This document shows positions 62,443 through 64,000 of a DNA stretch of 64,000 nt, one piece after another (position 1 is the first letter of the stretch; each line of letters begins with the position of its first letter). The position numbers and the translations under genes were made by a program. The notes beneath the pieces are model-generated. The model saw only the letters and a list, made by a program, of their open reading frames with translations, searched no databases and had not been told where the DNA came from. The DNA lies in contig NZ_CALSBP010000001.1 of NCBI RefSeq assembly GCF_943373825.1, positions 310,001 to 374,000 of the forward strand, given 5' to 3'. This DNA is from Aquimarina spinulae (GTDB lineage: Bacteria; Bacteroidota; Bacteroidia; Flavobacteriales; Flavobacteriaceae).

Positions 62443-62637
62443 AATTGCTCTAAAACGTTGATTTTTAATTTAATAACTCTGTTAGTGATTGGATTGATAA
62501 CAAATCAATCGAACTTTGATTTAGCTTGTGAGATAAACCAAAAAACCCTGTGACTTAGTAACATTTTATGCTGCTGCGATACATATAATAAACGTTGTAA
62601 ACATTTGAATTAAAAAATAACTTAACGAATTAAAAGT

Positions 62638-63708
62638 TTGTACAAAGTAATTAATTTTATTATTTCTTTTGGCGCTCTGCAAGGTCTTATCATTGGAGTA
62701 TTACTTTTAATAAAAGGTTTCAGATCGAAACAAGAAAAATTTTATTTGGCTCTAATATTAATTGGTTTTGCTGCTATATTAGGAAGAGTTTTAATATTAG
62801 GTATTTATGACAATCAAGCTTCGTTTCTGGTTAATCTCAATTTCATTTTATTAATTTCTCCTGCATTCTATTTATATACTAAAGAATGCTTAAACACTAC
62901 AAAGATTATAAGATTCAAAGGCAAGTATTTTCTGCCTTTTCTCATTATAAATTTGGGGTATATATTATCTTACTTTACGGTTAAAGACGCAGTCAATTAT
63001 CAGAGATATCTGCAAAATGTTATAAAAATAAACGAAAGTTTTAGTATCGTTTATTTCGCAATATATTTATATCTAACCTATAACTTACACAAGCAAAATA
63101 AGTCTTACTATTCTAAAATACTATACCAATTATTAAATCAACTAACGTTCATGTTTTTTGGTTTTTTTATTATTTGGATAGCTTACGTTTTGGGTGAATG
63201 GATTTATTTTGATTATAACATGGAACTCATATATTATTATCCAATAATGGTGCTATTAGCAGTGATTCTTTATTATTTGAGTTTACGAATTGTTATCCAT
63301 ACACAATTTTTATTTGTCAATAAGGAAACTCCATCAAGGAAAACTTTTATTCTAGAAGAGCAAGCAAGCAAACATTTATTAGATAAGTTAACTCTTTTTA
63401 TGAATGAGGAAAAACCTTTTTTAGATGGTGATGTTTCTCTAATCACTCTTGCGAATTCACTAGATGTAAACCCAAAAGTCCTATCTTTTGTTATCAATGA
63501 ACATAGCAATAAGAATTTTAATGATTATATTAATGATTGGAGAGTTGAAGAAGTAAAGAAAAGATTAAATGACAAAGCGTATAAGCATTATAAAATGTTA
63601 AGTATTGCTTTTGATTGTGGGTTTAATTCTAAATCAACTTTTAATCTGGCATTCAAAAAAGCTACCGGATTATCTCCATCACAGTATAAAAACTCTAATA
63701 CCTACTAA
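62638..63708 (+). CDS. AraC family regulator with N-terminal membrane domain
   Basis: A 356-residue protein: about seven hydrophobic helices (residues 1-220; LINFIISFGALQGLIIGVLL-type) and a C-terminal AraC domain with LITLANSLDVNPKVLSFVI and LSIAFDCGFNSKSTFNLAF. The start is a TTG (62638), as no ATG lies upstream in frame. It is of the same design as the regulator at 26929. Two 21-bp repeats lie behind it (63712 and 63753). Confidence 0.85.
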   Translation: MYKVINFIISFGALQGLIIGVLLLIKGFRSKQEKFYLALILIGFAAILGRVLILGIYDNQASFLVNLNFILLISPAFYLYTKECLNTTKIIRFKGKYFLPFLIINLGYILSYFTVKDAVNYQRYLQNVIKINESFSIVYFAIYLYLTYNLHKQNKSYYSKILYQLLNQLTFMFFGFFIIWIAYVLGEWIYFDYNMELIYYYPIMVLLAVILYYLSLRIVIHTQFLFVNKETPSRKTFILEEQASKHLLDKLTLFMNEEKPFLDGDVSLITLANSLDVNPKVLSFVINEHSNKNFNDYINDWRVEEVKKRLNDKAYKHYKMLSIAFDCGFNSKSTFNLAFKKATGLSPSQYKNSNTY

Positions 63709-63711
63709 TCT

Positions 63712-63773
63712 TAAATCTTCTTTTGAGACGACCACAAAAATATTTTGAGTCCTAAATCTTCTTTTAAGGCGAC
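63712..63773. repeat. Two 21-bp direct repeats
   Basis: TAAATCTTCTTTT followed by GAGACGAC (63712-63732) and by AAGGCGAC (63753-63773); 19 of 21 bases agree. Between the AraC gene and the partial gene at 63819. The meaning is unknown. Confidence 0.5.
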
Positions 63774-63818
63774 AATCCGTTTTCTCTATGATAGTTTTGT
63801 CTAAAACAAGATAAAAAA

Positions 63819-64000
63819 ATGGACCTATCAAGAACAATCATTTTTAGCATATTACTAATTAGTATAGGATGTAAAAATGATAACCCTACCTTCGATGTAG
63901 ATAACGGATTATATATAGATAATGTTATTATAATATCTGCAAACAAAAACGGTATACTAAAAAAGTATATAGGAAATGTGTTGATCGATAATGAGACTAT
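63819..64000 (+). CDS. Lipoprotein, possible amidohydrolase N-terminus (3' end outside window)
   Basis: Starts ATG 63819 with MDLSRTIIFSILLISIGCKN, a lipoprotein signal with Cys at about 18. The following NGLYIDNVIIISANKNG and KYIGNVLIDNET resemble the first strands of imidazolonepropionase-like amidohydrolases (short 'xxNVxIIxxxxG... xVxIxxxxI' blades), but the conserved HxH motif lies beyond the window. The call rests on a short stretch. Confidence 0.45.
   Translation, partial: MDLSRTIIFSILLISIGCKNDNPTFDVDNGLYIDNVIIISANKNGILKKYIGNVLIDNET

Overview
This is an AT-rich stretch that reads as a marine Flavobacteriaceae chromosome; an Aquimarina-like genus is my guess. The signs are TAnnTTTG-type -7 promoter boxes, short lipoprotein signals, CarboxypepD_reg/TonB-dependent receptors, CRTAC1-like VCBS lipoproteins, Arm-DNA-bind_5-type integrase remains, and many small Crp/Fnr and AraC regulators. 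No rRNA, CRISPR array, complete transposase or plasmid origin is visible. The density of regulators, decayed genes and single-gene cassettes marks it as an accessory region with a few core genes (cydAB, two proline tRNAs).

Layout. 1-4.0 kb: a MEST-like alpha/beta hydrolase cut by the window edge, a secreted protein, and a MarR regulator plus NmrA-like reductase that share an identical palindromic operator. 4.0-9.1 kb: two tandem Crp/Fnr paralogues around a DUF4345 gene, an orphan lipoprotein, a small double-glycine-leader peptide, and a stretch of decayed genes. 9.1-15.9 kb: an AraC regulator divergent from a SnoaL-DMT transporter-DapB-like-SGNH esterase-GNAT-OYE reductase series, then a sterol-desaturase-family hydroxylase. 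16.5-20.8 kb: an outer-membrane receptor followed by a LytS/LytTR two-component pair. 21.0-28.7 kb: a relic mobile island bounded by 20-bp near-identical repeats, with an integrase fragment beside tRNA-Pro(TGG); it carries a five-gene minus-strand operon of secreted hydrolases and a divergent membrane AraC regulator.

29.0-33.0 kb: cydAB (cytochrome bd oxidase) with a Crp/Fnr-like dyad in its promoter, two double-glycine-leader peptides and tRNA-Pro(GGG). 33.1-40.8 kb: an AraC regulator, a frameshifted TonB-dependent receptor, an ABC ATPase, and an ABC permease fused to an M1-like domain that has lost its zinc site. 40.8-46.4 kb: a YyaL/SPATA20-type thioredoxin-domain lipoprotein and a CRTAC1-like VCBS lipoprotein, divergent. 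46.6-49.6 kb: GNAT, Crp/Fnr, FMN reductase, SnoaL and GNAT genes. 49.7-52.8 kb: a GlsB-type stress membrane protein and an ECF sigma operon. 52.9-64 kb: AraC, a PEBP (YbhB) protein, a DUF1801 gene framed by duplicated terminators, a CPBP protease, a PD40 protein, two more Crp/Fnr regulators, a class C-like serine hydrolase, DinB, HxlR, a membrane AraC regulator, and the start of a lipoprotein at the right edge.

How the genes work together: most of the window is small 'regulator plus one or two enzymes' units. The clearest coherent systems are MarR/NmrA, cydAB, the LytS/LytTR pair with its neighbouring receptor, the ECF operon, the island hydrolase operon, and the AraC-receptor-ABC locus. The last pairs an outer-membrane receptor with an exporter-type ABC permease carrying a dead peptidase domain, and is the best candidate here for an incompletely described system.
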